Positions 1 through 8,100 of a stretch of DNA of 51,994 nucleotides are shown here, one piece after another. A program made the translations under genes and the position numbers. Location of the stretch: assembly GCA_900548285.1 (NCBI GenBank), contig URKE01000009.1, forward strand, positions 1-51,994, written 5' to 3'. How positions within the stretch are numbered: position 1 is the stretch's first letter; each line of letters starts with the position of its first letter. The notes beneath the pieces were generated by a model that saw only the letters and a program-made list of their open reading frames with translations, made no database searches and had not been told where the DNA came from. The DNA is from an uncultured Eubacteriales bacterium. Lineage in GTDB: Bacteria; Bacillota; Clostridia; Christensenellales; Borkfalkiaceae.

Positions 1-72
1 GCATAAATCGGTTTATCACCGCAAAAATAGTTAGTGATGACGAATGGAATCCCTAGGAATTCCTTTCCGATT

Positions 73-105
73 AAAAATAAACGGAGATACGTTTCCGCAT
101 CTCCG
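73..105 (-). terminator. Intrinsic terminator after rpsI
   Basis: Read on the minus strand, this is a perfect 10-bp stem (82-105) closed by a GAAA tetraloop and followed by a U-rich run (73-81). It lies 45 bases past the rpsI stop and ends the rplM-rpsI unit. Bases 1-72 beyond it show no gene or further signal. Confidence 0.9.
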
Positions 106-149
106 CATAAATCTGAAAAACTTCGATAAACTCCGATAAACCCGACAGA

Positions 150-563
150 TTATCTCTTCGAGAACTGAGGAGCCTTTCTTGCTTTCTTCAAGCCGTATTT
201 CTTTCTTTCCTTCATTCTCGGATCTCTCGTAAGGAATCCCGCCGCTTTAAGCGCACCGCGAAGTTCCGGCTGAGCCTCGATAAGGGCTCTCGAGATACCG
301 TGACGGATAGCGCCCGCCTGACCGGTGAAACCGCCGCCGATTACGTTTACGAACACGTCGTAAGCCGATTCCGTACCCGTGAGGGCAAGGGGCTGACGAA
401 TGATGAGTTTTAAAGTGTCGAGATCGCAATACTCATCGATGCTTCTGTCATTGATGGTGATTACGCCCGTACCGCCGGGAATAAGTCTTACTCTCGCAAT
501 CGCGCTCTTTCTTCTTCCCGTTCCCCAAAACTGAACTTTCTTTTTAACTGATGCTTTTGCCAT
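150..563 (-). CDS. rpsI: Ribosomal protein S9 (uS9)
   Basis: This is the small-subunit protein whose basic C-terminal tail reaches the ribosomal P site and touches the tRNA anticodon stem. The 137-residue product has the family's GTGRRKSAIARVRL block near the N-terminus, the GGGFTGQAGAIRHGISRAL core, and the canonical end KKYGLKKARKAPQFSKR. It is close to the usual length of about 130 residues. It starts at ATG behind a GGAGG site in the 19-bp gap after rplM, so the two are cotranscribed as in almost all bacteria. Identification is secure. Confidence 0.98.
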   Translation of the reverse strand: MAKASVKKKVQFWGTGRRKSAIARVRLIPGGTGVITINDRSIDEYCDLDTLKLIIRQPLALTGTESAYDVFVNVIGGGFTGQAGAIRHGISRALIEAQPELRGALKAAGFLTRDPRMKERKKYGLKKARKAPQFSKR

Positions 564-582
564 AATAACTTATTTCCTCCGA

Positions 583-1017
583 TTATCTCTCAATGTTGAG
601 CGTTTTGGGTTGCTGAGCCTGATGATTATGCTCCGCTCCCTTATATACGCGGAGTTTGGTAAGCATTTGTCTGCCGAGGCTGTTTTTGGGAAGCATGCCC
701 TTAACCGCTTCGTAAACGGCAAGGTCGGACTTCTCCGCCATCATTCTCGAATAGGGAACCTGCTTCAATCCGCCGATATAACCCGTGTGATAAGTGTAGA
801 ACTTCTGTTCGAGTTTCTTTCCCGTAAGAACAACCTTATCGCAATTAACTATGATAACGAAATCGCCGCAGTCAACGTTCGGAGTGAACGTGGGCTTGTT
901 TTTTCCGCGAAGAACGGACGCAACCTGAGAAGCAAGTCTTCCAAGCGATACGCCTTCCGCGTCGACGATATACCATTCTCTTTCTACCGTCTGGCTTTTT
1001 GCCATATAACTTTTCAT
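583..1017 (-). CDS. rplM: Ribosomal protein L13 (uL13)
   Basis: An early-assembling large-subunit protein. The 144-residue product shows the L13 pattern: W-YIVDAEG-SLGRLAS-VA--LRGK near the start, then GD-VI-VN, KKLEQKFYYHTG-like and MLPKN-LGR--L--LRVYKG blocks. The start at 1017 is chosen over the internal Met at residue 5 because a GGAG motif lies 8 bases upstream. The gene is first in a two-gene unit with rpsI and has its own sigma-A promoter about 180 bases upstream. The intervening leader may be autoregulatory. The position after truA matches the Bacillus order. Confidence 0.98.
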   Translation of the reverse strand: MKSYMAKSQTVEREWYIVDAEGVSLGRLASQVASVLRGKNKPTFTPNVDCGDFVIIVNCDKVVLTGKKLEQKFYTYHTGYIGGLKQVPYSRMMAEKSDLAVYEAVKGMLPKNSLGRQMLTKLRVYKGAEHNHQAQQPKTLNIER

Positions 1018-1195
1018 CTGAAAATCTCCAAATTTTATTTTTTATACAGGAAAAAAGCATTTCGGAGGGGCTAGTTCTTCCATGGTGATTTCCTTAGCCG
1101 CCGCGTTTCCCGTGTTTCACCCGATTTTGTCGGATTTTATCAGGAATAGCGACGTCCCGCCGCGCAAGGCATAATTATCCCTCGCACGATTACGC
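1018..1195 (-). promoter_or_regulatory. Long rplM 5' leader, candidate L13 autoregulatory leader
   Basis: About 180 bases separate the predicted transcription start from the rplM start, far more than a ribosome binding site needs. The leader holds a GGCTA...TAGCC stem around 1072-1102 (minus strand) and a T6 run 30 bases before the start. Firmicutes rplM genes are known to carry an L13-binding leader. That this one is a member is inferred from position, not from a model match. Confidence 0.4.
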
Positions 1196-1201
1196 CATAA
1201 T

Positions 1202-1230
1202 ATTTTATGTTATTTGAATTTATTTGTCAA
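1202..1230 (-). promoter_or_regulatory. Sigma-A promoter of rplM-rpsI
   Basis: On the minus strand, TTGACA (1225-1230) and TAAAAT (1202-1207) are separated by 17 bp. The -35 matches consensus exactly. The predicted start is near 1195. It separates rplM-rpsI transcription from the upstream ecf-truA genes. Confidence 0.85.
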
Positions 1231-1249
1231 GCGTTTTACGCGTGATATA

Positions 1250-1281
1250 CAAAAATTTTTACGGTTTTCAGCCGATAAAAA
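1250..1281 (-). terminator. Possible weak terminator after truA
   Basis: On the minus strand an A/T-rich stem (TTTTTA with TAAAAA, plus CGG/CCG) has one bulged base and is followed by five T residues. It lies just before the rplM promoter, where a terminator would be expected, but the stem is weak. Confidence 0.4.
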
Positions 1282-1298
1282 TCTGCAGTATTACTTAG

Positions 1299-1362
1299 CG
1301 AAAAATCAGCCGTCGCGCCGCCCGAAAAATCAACCGTCACGTCGCATTGAAAATCAGCCGTC
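1299..1362 (-). repeat. 24-bp tandem repeat spanning the truA stop codon
   Basis: Three copies of GACGGCTGATTTTTC-like sequence occur at an exact 24-base period. The TGA positions are 1354, 1330 and 1306. The first TGA is the real truA stop and the others are downstream copies in the same frame. It looks like tandem duplication of the gene's last codons. Confidence 0.85.
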
Positions 1363-2091
1363 GTATTCCACCGATTTAAGAGTAAGTCCTTGGGCGGGCA
1401 TCGTTTTCCCCGCAAGGCTTCTCTCGCCCTTTTCAAGGATCTCGTCAACGTCCATAGCGTTGATTTTGCCCTCGCCCGCGGCGACGAGCGTTCCCGCCAT
1501 AATTCTCACCATATTGTAAAGGAAACCGTTGCCGGTCACCGAAAAAACGATTTCGTCGCCACGCGCCGTAACTTCCGCGCGGTAAATCGTTCTCACCGTG
1601 GTTTCCACCGAGGAATTCGCCGCAAGAAAACATCTGAAATCGTGTTCGCCGACGAAACGCGCCGCAACCGAATTCATTGCTTCGACGTTAACCGGGTAAC
1701 ATATCTGCGCGGCGTAACGCGATTTGAGCGGACGCGGAAAGGGAGAAACGTAGATATGATATTCGTAAGTCTTTTTCTTTGCGGAAAAACGCGCGTTGAA
1801 ACTTTCGTCCGCGCGCTCGCTCCTAACGATTTTTACGTCGGCTGGCAGCACGGCGTTAAGCGCGTTTGAAAATTTTTCGGCAGGCACGGCGGAGTTCGTG
1901 TCGAAATGAGCGACCTGCCCGAGAGCATGCACGCCCGCGTCGGTTCTTCCGCTTCCGATAAGTTTGACCGTTTCGCCCGTAACTTTTTTTATCGCGTCGG
2001 TAATCACCTGCTGAACCGACGTTCCGTTCGGCTGAATCTGCCAGCCGCAGTAATCCGTCCCGTCGTATTCGATTGTAAGTTTAACTCTCAT
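1354..2091 (-). CDS. truA: tRNA pseudouridine(38-40) synthase TruA
   Basis: TruA isomerises uridine to pseudouridine at positions 38-40 of the tRNA anticodon arm. The 245-residue product is full length for the family. It starts with the MRVKLTIEYDGT strand and contains GSGRTDAGVHALGQVAHF at about residues 47-64, in which the Asp of RTDAGVHA is the catalytic nucleophile. It also has the ARFSAKKKTYEYHI and NGFLYNMVRIMAGTL motifs. It follows ecfT, as in Bacillus. Its stop codon lies in the first unit of a tandem repeat, and a copy of the dispersed 14-base word overlaps its ribosome binding region. Confidence 0.97.
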   Translation of the reverse strand: MRVKLTIEYDGTDYCGWQIQPNGTSVQQVITDAIKKVTGETVKLIGSGRTDAGVHALGQVAHFDTNSAVPAEKFSNALNAVLPADVKIVRSERADESFNARFSAKKKTYEYHIYVSPFPRPLKSRYAAQICYPVNVEAMNSVAARFVGEHDFRCFLAANSSVETTVRTIYRAEVTARGDEIVFSVTGNGFLYNMVRIMAGTLVAAGEGKINAMDVDEILEKGERSLAGKTMPAQGLTLKSVEYDG

Positions 2092-2100
2092 AAAAGCCGC

Positions 2101-2114
2101 CTATAAGTCGATTA
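2101..2114 (+). repeat. Dispersed 14-base word, copy 1 (exact)
   Basis: CTATAAGTCGATTA lies in the ecfT-truA gap, 10 bases upstream of the truA start. Its edge forms part of the truA ribosome binding region. Confidence 0.7.
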
Positions 2115-2127
2115 TTTGCCCGTTTTG

Positions 2128-2290
2128 AAAAACAACGGCAACAGTTTGCAATTTCGTGTCAGAAGTTCAGAAACAACGGCAACGGTTTGCAATTTCGTGT
2201 CAACAGTTCAGAAACAACGGCAACGGTTTAAAATCACGCGTCGGCAGTTCAGAAAATAACGGCGACGATTTGCGCGTAATAAATATTCAG
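2128..2290 (-). repeat. 41-bp tandem repeat spanning the ecfT stop codon
   Basis: Four units are present: about 2128-2170, 2171-2211, 2212-2252 and 2253-2290. The last unit is the real 3' end of ecfT, and the other three are downstream copies. Each unit boundary reads TTTCTGA or TTCTGA on the minus strand, so the stop codon was copied with the unit. The two middle non-coding copies differ from one another mainly in their last third. Confidence 0.9.
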
Positions 2291-3073
2291 AAAAACAATG
2301 CCCGTGATGAGCGCGGCGACGAAAAGCGTCGCGACGATATCTCTGAACGTGAACGTCAGTTTTTTATACTTCGTCCTGTTTTTACTGCCCGTGTAACACC
2401 GCGCGTCCATCGCGTCGCCCAGTTCGTCCGCGCGACGAAGCGCGCTGATAATGAGAGGAATAAGGACGGGTACGAGCGCTTTTATTCTGGAAAATATATT
2501 CCCGCTCTCGAAGTCCGCACCCCTTGCTTTCTGCGCGCTGATTATTCTGTCGGTTTCGTTCGCGAGGGTGGGAATAAATCTCAACGCTATGGACATAACG
2601 AGCGCGAGGTCGTGAACGGGAAATTTAACGAGATTGAGCGGTTTCAGCAAACTTTCGATTCCGTCCGTAAGGCTCACCGGCGTGGTGGTCAGCGTTAAAA
2701 GCGAACTGCCCGTTACGAGAAGGATAAGCCTTGCCGAAAGGAACGACGCGGAAATTAAGCCTTCCTTGGTTATCACCCAGAAATAAACCGTCTCGCCCTC
2801 CTGCCGAACATGAAACAGAACGTTCAGAACAAACATAAACAATATAAGAAAGAATATCGCCTTTACGCTTCTCAGCACCGAACCGAGCGGCACGGACGAA
2901 AAGATTATCGCCACGATCAGAAATACCAGAACCGCCGCGAGCGACAAAAAGTTCTGCGCGAGAAACACGGCGACAATATACGCGATAAGCAGAAGTATTT
3001 TCGTGCGCGGATCGGTTTTGTGAAGAAAAGACCGCGCGTTATAATACTGTCCGAAAGTTACGTCTCCTAACAT
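2249..3073 (-). CDS. ecfT: ECF transporter transmembrane protein EcfT
   Basis: EcfT is the membrane scaffold that joins the two EcfA ATPases to interchangeable substrate-binding S components for vitamin and metal uptake. The 274-residue product starts with the typical GQYYN-RSFLHKTDPRTK segment, then has hydrophobic segments at about residues 25-60, 65-90 and 105-135. Two ATPase-coupling helices carry SAQKARGADFESG and DAMDARCYTG, each with the Ala-Arg signature, and a last membrane segment lies near 240-270. A GGAG site lies 4 bases before ATG. No S component is nearby, so this is likely the shared group II module. Confidence 0.95.
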   Translation of the reverse strand: MLGDVTFGQYYNARSFLHKTDPRTKILLLIAYIVAVFLAQNFLSLAAVLVFLIVAIIFSSVPLGSVLRSVKAIFFLILFMFVLNVLFHVRQEGETVYFWVITKEGLISASFLSARLILLVTGSSLLTLTTTPVSLTDGIESLLKPLNLVKFPVHDLALVMSIALRFIPTLANETDRIISAQKARGADFESGNIFSRIKALVPVLIPLIISALRRADELGDAMDARCYTGSKNRTKYKKLTFTFRDIVATLFVAALITGIVFLNIYYAQIVAVIF

Positions 3074-3091
3074 AATTCTCCAAATTAAATC

Positions 3092-3172
3092 ATAAAAACA
3101 AGGCTATAAGTCGGTTGTCGAGCCTTTATTAACATCTAAAAACAAGGCTATAAGTCGATTATCAAGCCTTTT
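3092..3172 (-). repeat. 44-bp direct repeat spanning the ecfA2 stop codon
   Basis: Two copies, about 3092-3128 and 3136-3172, each have the core AAGGCTATAAGTCG plus an AGCCTT end. The second contains the last codons and TGA stop of ecfA2. In the first, the stop position has mutated to CGA. Each copy also forms a small AAGGCT/AGCCTT hairpin followed by GTTTTT on the minus strand, so it may act as a weak terminator. Confidence 0.85.
3148..3161 (+). repeat. Dispersed 14-base word, copy 3 (exact)
   Basis: CTATAAGTCGATTA lies directly against the ecfA2 stop codon. A two-mismatch relative sits one repeat unit away at 3104-3117. Confidence 0.7.
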
Positions 3173-4028
3173 TATATATTTCCGCAACCTTTGAAACAAA
3201 GTCGTCCGTCGTAAAATCCGAATCGATATCCACTCCGGTTTCTTTGAGGGCCGCCGTGAGTTTCGTAGTTATCGGCACGTCAAGCCTGAGCGCCGTGAGT
3301 TCGCCCGCGCGGGAAAACACCTCCCGCGGAGTACCCGTCATTACGATTTTACCTTCCGAGAAAACAGCCACGTCGGTGCAGTTTTCCGCAACTTCATCCA
3401 TATCGTGCGAAACGATCACGACCGTTTTTACGTAATGTTCGTGAAGGGCGTGCAACAGCGACATAAGTTCTCTTTTACCCACGGGGTCAAGCCCGGCGAC
3501 CGGTTCGTCGAGAATAAGAATTTCGGGTTTGCTGACGATAACGCCGGCTATCGCCACACGCCTTTTCTGTCCGCCCGAAAGTTCGAACGGCGATTTGTTC
3601 GCGAATTCTTCCCCAAGCCCCACAAGCGAAAGCGCGCTGTAAACCGCAATTTTCACCTCTTCTTCGGTCGCGTCTTTGTTGAAATTTTTAAACCCGAACG
3701 CGACGTCCTGATAAACGGTTTCGGCAAACAGTTGATATTCGGGATACTGAAACACGATTCCCGTTTTGCTTCTGAGTTCTTTCAGTTTCTTTTTGTCGGT
3801 TTTTTTGCCGCGCGAAAGATCGTATTCGCCGACGACGAGTTTACCCTCCTGAATGGGAATAAGCGCGTCTATATGTTGAATAAACGTGGATTTTCCGCTG
3901 CCCGTATGACCGATGATTCCGAAAAAAGAACCTTCGGGAATCGTAAGAGTTACGTCCGACAAGGCGCGGACTTTGTTTTTCGATTTTTTATCGTAATAAA
4001 AATTCAGTTTTTCCGCAACGACTTGCAT
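3162..4028 (-). CDS. ecfA2: ECF transporter ATPase EcfA2
   Basis: One of two ATP-binding subunits that drive the ECF transporter. The 288-residue product has Walker A GHTGSGKST near residue 40, Q-loop QYPEYQLF near 95, ABC signature LSGGQKRRVAIAG near 150, Walker B ILILDEP and switch His VSHDMDE. A C-terminal extension of about 60 residues is typical of EcfA. The start at 4028 has the site CGGAGGGGTT directly before ATG. That site and the first codons are the last of three near-identical 35-bp tandem copies shared with the end of ecfA1. The stop codon lies in another duplicated unit. Confidence 0.96.
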   Translation of the reverse strand: MQVVAEKLNFYYDKKSKNKVRALSDVTLTIPEGSFFGIIGHTGSGKSTFIQHIDALIPIQEGKLVVGEYDLSRGKKTDKKKLKELRSKTGIVFQYPEYQLFAETVYQDVAFGFKNFNKDATEEEVKIAVYSALSLVGLGEEFANKSPFELSGGQKRRVAIAGVIVSKPEILILDEPVAGLDPVGKRELMSLLHALHEHYVKTVVIVSHDMDEVAENCTDVAVFSEGKIVMTGTPREVFSRAGELTALRLDVPITTKLTAALKETGVDIDSDFTTDDFVSKVAEIYKKA

Positions 4029-4116
4029 AACCCCTCCGCTGATTTTTCCGCAACGACTCGCATAACCCCTCCGCTAATTTTTCCGCAACGACTCGCATAA
4101 CTCCTCCGCTAATTTT
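4012..4116 (-). repeat. 35-bp tandem repeat carrying the ecfA2 ribosome binding site and start
   Basis: Three units have ATG positions at 4098, 4063 and 4028 (minus strand), an exact 35-base period. Each has GGAGG-type sequence, ATG, then codons like RVVAEK. Only the 4028 ATG opens ecfA2. The upstream copies lie in the end of ecfA1 and in the gap, and the ecfA1 stop (TAG at 4074-4076) lies inside the array. Because 35 is not a multiple of three, each copy reads in a different frame. Confidence 0.9.
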
Positions 4117-4931
4117 TCCGCGTCGAGAATATCGGGCGAAAGCGGGACTCCCGCGCGCCGCAATTTCTCCGCGATGAGAGCAGCCCTCGGCAATTCGAGT
4201 CCGCAAGCGCGCAAAACTTCCTTTTTTTCGAACACTTCTTTCGGCGTTCCCTTAAGCCTTATTCTTCCGTTGTCCAGAACGTAAACGCAATCGGCTTCCG
4301 CGGCTTCATCCATATAATGCGTTATGTCGATAACCGTCATTCCCTTTTCTTTGTTGAGCGTTCTCGCAACTTCCATGACCTCTCTTCTGCCCTTAGGATC
4401 GAGCATCGAAGTAGACTCGTCCATAATCAGAATTTCGGGTTCGATTGCAATCGCCCCCGCAATGGCTACTCTTTGCTTCTGTCCGCCCGAGAGTTTCGCA
4501 ACTTCCGATTTCCGGAACTTTTCCATATCCGTGGCTTTGAGCGCACCGTCTATCGCGGCGGCTATTTTCTCCCGCGGCATCGCGACGTTTTCCGGTCCGA
4601 ACGCGATATCGTCCTCGACGATCGACGCGATCTGCTGATTGTCGGGATTCTGAAAAATCATTCCCGCTTTTTTTCGTATTTCAAAGAGGTTGCTTTTCTC
4701 CGCGGTGTCAAGCCCGAAAACGAACACCTTGCCCGCCGTGGGCTTCAAAAGTCCGTTCACGAGCCGCGCGAGCGTGCTTTTTCCGCTTCCGTTCCGACCT
4801 AAAAGAGCGACGAACGCGCCTTTTTCGACGGCAAAATCAAGACCTTCGAGAACGTAATTTTTTCTTCTGACGTCGTTTTCGTCGGTGGACGAATAATAAA
4901 AACCGACGTTCTGGAATTCAATGGCATACAT
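4074..4931 (-). CDS. ecfA1: ECF transporter ATPase EcfA1
   Basis: The first ATPase subunit of the ECF energising module. The 285-residue product has Walker A GRNGSGKST near residue 45, Q-loop QNPDNQ, signature LSGGQKQRVAIAG, and Walker B ILIMDES ending in Ser-Thr-Ser-Met-Leu-Asp-Pro as is usual for EcfA1, plus switch His DITHYMDEA. Its last dozen residues (AEELCESLRKN) are encoded by a tandem repeat shared with the start of ecfA2, so the native C-terminus was probably replaced or extended. The ATG lies 7 bases from a -10 element with no Shine-Dalgarno between, suggesting a leaderless message. Confidence 0.96.
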   Translation of the reverse strand: MYAIEFQNVGFYYSSTDENDVRRKNYVLEGLDFAVEKGAFVALLGRNGSGKSTLARLVNGLLKPTAGKVFVFGLDTAEKSNLFEIRKKAGMIFQNPDNQQIASIVEDDIAFGPENVAMPREKIAAAIDGALKATDMEKFRKSEVAKLSGGQKQRVAIAGAIAIEPEILIMDESTSMLDPKGRREVMEVARTLNKEKGMTVIDITHYMDEAAEADCVYVLDNGRIRLKGTPKEVFEKKEVLRACGLELPRAALIAEKLRRAGVPLSPDILDAEKLAEELCESLRKN

Positions 4932-4938
4932 AGTTAAT

Positions 4939-4968
4939 ATTTTATCACAATTCGCCCCGAAATAACAA
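4939..4968 (-). promoter_or_regulatory. Promoter of ecfA1-ecfA2-ecfT-truA
   Basis: On the minus strand there is an extended -10, TGATAAAAT (core TAAAAT at 4939-4944), and a weaker -35 TTGTTA (4963-4968) at 18 bp. The -10 ends 7 bases before the ecfA1 ATG, so transcription should begin at or within a base or two of the start codon. Confidence 0.65.
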
Positions 4969-5059
4969 GCGTTTGCGAGCCTTTAAGTTTTTTTCACTTC
5001 ATTTTCTCGGAAAACCGTATATTTATAAGAAAAATTTTTCTATTTATCCTTAAAAACCT

Positions 5060-5088
5060 TTGACTAAAACACGCCGTTAGGCTATAAT
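5060..5088 (+). promoter_or_regulatory. Sigma-A promoter of nifJ
   Basis: TTGACT (5060-5065) and TATAAT (5083-5088) are 17 bp apart. The predicted leader of about 90 bases contains an imperfect GCGCG...CGCGC hairpin at 5101-5129 and ends in a strong ACGGAGGTC ribosome binding site. No known riboswitch class is recognised. Confidence 0.85.
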
Positions 5089-5186
5089 ATATAAGGTTAC
5101 GCGCGAGGCTCGGAAAATCCGGACCGCGCAACGGACACAAAACAACAAAAAAAGTTATAATTTATTTCATACGGAGGTCAAAATTT

Positions 5187-8100
5187 ATGAAAGTTATGAC
5201 TATTGACGGTAACACCGCCGCGAGCCACGTTGCGTACGCGTTCTCGGAAGTTGCGGCGATTTACCCCATCACGCCCTCTTCGCCCATGGCGGAGGTTGCG
5301 GACGAATGGTCCACCGCCGGCAGAACGAACATGTTCGGTCAGAAACTCAAACTCGCCGAAATGCAGTCGGAAGCGGGCGCGGCAGGCGCGGTTCACGGTT
5401 CTCTTTCCGCAGGCGCGCTGACTGTTACTTACACCGCATCTCAGGGTCTTCTTCTTATGATCCCGAACATGTATAAGATCTCGGGCGAACTTCTCCCCTG
5501 CGTTTTCCACGTCAGCGCGAGAGCCCTTGCCGCTCATTCTCTTAACATTTTCGGCGACCATTCCGACGTTATGGCTTGCCGCCAGACGGGATTCGCGATG
5601 CTTGCTTCCAACTCCGTTCAGGAAGTTATGGACCTTGCTTTGGTTGCGCATCTTTCCACGCTTAAATCCAAAGTTCCGTTCCTTCACTTCTTCGACGGTT
5701 TCAGAACGAGCCACGAAGTATCCAAGATCGAGGCTATCGACTATGAGGATATGAAGAAACTCGTCGATATGAAAGATATCGAGGATTTCAGAAAGAGAGC
5801 GTTGAACCCCGATCACCCGATTCAGAAAGGTACGGCTCAGAACAGCGATACTTACTTCCAGAACAGAGAAACCGCGAACAAATATTACGACGAAGTTCCT
5901 GCAATCGTTCAGAAGATGATGGATAAAGTTTCCGCTCTTACGGGCAGAAGTTATCATCTTTTCGATTACGTGGGCGCGCCCGACGCGGAAAACGTTATCG
6001 TGATCATGGGCAGCGGCGCGGAAGCGATCGAAGAAACCATAGCGAAAATGAACAAAGAAGGTCACAAGGTAGGCGTTCTCAAAGTCAGACTTTACAGACC
6101 TTTCTCCGCAAAAGCGTTCGTTAAGGCTCTTCCCAAAACCGTTAAGAACATCGCCGTTCTCGACAGAACGAAAGAACCCGGTTCTCTCGGCGAACCCCTT
6201 TATCTCGACGTCGTTGCCGCTCTTGCCGAACTCGGCAAGAAGAAAGTTAAGGTTTACGGCGGAAGATACGGTCTCGGCTCGAAGGAATTCAACCCCTCGA
6301 TGGTTTACGCCGTTTATAAGAACCTCGAATCCGCAAAACCCAAGAACCACTTCACCGTCGGTATTTACGACGACATTACTCACACTTCGCTTGACTTCTC
6401 CGAGCAGTATAACGCCGCTCCCGAAGGCACGATCAGTTGTAAGTTCTACGGTCTCGGCTCCGACGGTACGGTCGGCGCGAACAAGAACTCGATCAAAATT
6501 ATCGGCGATCACACCGATATGTACGCTCAGGGTTATTTCTTCTACGACTCCAAAAAGTCGGGCGGTATCACCGTTTCGCACCTTCGTTTCGGCAAAACCC
6601 CCATTCAGTCGTCTTACCTTATCGACGCGGCGGACTTCATCGCTTGCTCGCAACCCTCTTACGTTACGAGATACGATATGGTCACCGACCTCAAAGAAGG
6701 CGGCAAATTCCTTCTTAACTGCGAATGGGACAACGTTGCCGACCTCGGCGCTAATCTCCCCGCTTCGATGAAACGTCTGCTTGCCAAAAAGCACGCTAAA
6801 CTTTACGTTATCGACGCAATCAAGATCGCCGCGTCCATCGGCCTCGGCGGAAGAACCAACGCTATCATGCAGGCGGCTTTCTTCAAAATCAACCCCGAAA
6901 TCATGCCTTACGCCGAAGCGGAAGACTGGATGAAGCAGTACGTTAAGAAGTCCTACGGCAAGAAGGGCGACGCGGTCGTTCAGATGAACTACGCCGCTAT
7001 CGACAAAGCCGCTTCCGAACTTAAAGAAATCGCGGTTCCCGCAGAATGGGCCGACGCTACTACCGGCGCTGCTCCCGCGAAACTCGCAGACGATAAATAT
7101 TTCCAAGAGGTTATTCACCCGATCATCGCTCTCGAAGGCGACAAACTTCCTTCCTCCGCATTCAATGCAGACGGAAGCGTTCCCACCGGAACGACGAAGT
7201 TCGAAAAGAGAGGCGTTGCGGTTAAGATTCCCGAATGGAACGCAGAAAACTGTATTCAGTGTAACCAGTGCGCGTTCGTATGTCCGCACGCTTGTATCCG
7301 CCCCGTTCTCGTTAAGGACGGCGAAACCGTTCCCGCAACGTTCGCAACCAAAGCGGCTATCGGCTTGAAAGGATATTCTTACAGAATGCAGGTCAGCCCG
7401 CTCGATTGTATGGGCTGCGGAGTTTGCGCCAACATCTGCCCCACTAAACCGGACAAGAAGGCTCTTACTATGATTCCGCTTGAAAAAGTCGTTGCGGACG
7501 AAACCGTCAACTACGAATTCAGCGAGAAACTTCCCGAAGCGGATACCTCCGTATTCAAGAAGAATACCGTTAAGGGATCTCAGTTCTCCAAACCTCTCTT
7601 CGAGTTCTCCGGCGCGTGCGCAGGCTGCGGCGAAACTCCTTATATCAAAGTCATCACTCAGATGTTCGGCGATCGTATGATCATCGCCAACGCTACGGGT
7701 TGTTCGTCCATTTACGGCGGTTCTTCCCCGACGTGTCCTTACACCAAGAACGCGGAAGGCAAAGGTCCCGCATGGGCTAACAGTTTGTTCGAGGATAACG
7801 CGGAATACGGCTTCGGCTTCCACCTTGCTTACTTCCAGAGAAGAGAAAAACTTGCCGACGTTATGAGAGGAATTCTCAACCTCAACCTTCACGGAAGAGT
7901 GGGCGAGGCTTGCAAACTCTGGCTTGAAAACAAGAAGAGCGCGGAAGTTACTCAACGCGTTTACAAGATGCTCGAAGTTGCTCTTCCCTCCGCTATCAAG
8001 AACGCCAAGGGCGAACTTAAGGATCTCCTTAAAGAACTCAGCGGAATGCTCGACTGCGTAATCAAGAAGTCTATCTGGATTATCGGCGGCGACGGCTGGG

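Noticed and set aside
1214..1519. Plus-strand frame with a repeated KNQPSRR-like peptide near truA
   Set aside because: The peptide repeat is the translation of the 24-bp array after truA, read on the wrong strand. There is no binding site and it runs into truA antisense.
2128..2290. CRISPR-like array
   Set aside because: The units abut directly, with no unique spacers, no palindromic repeat unit and no cas genes nearby. They are simple tandem duplications. The same holds for 37865-37947 and 41767-41891.
3988..4206. Short minus-strand frame across the ecfA1/ecfA2 junction
   Set aside because: It only reads the 35-bp tandem copies in another frame and overlaps both real genes.
5089..5186. 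Riboswitch in the nifJ leader
   Set aside because: Only one imperfect hairpin is visible, with no recognisable aptamer or terminator alternative.
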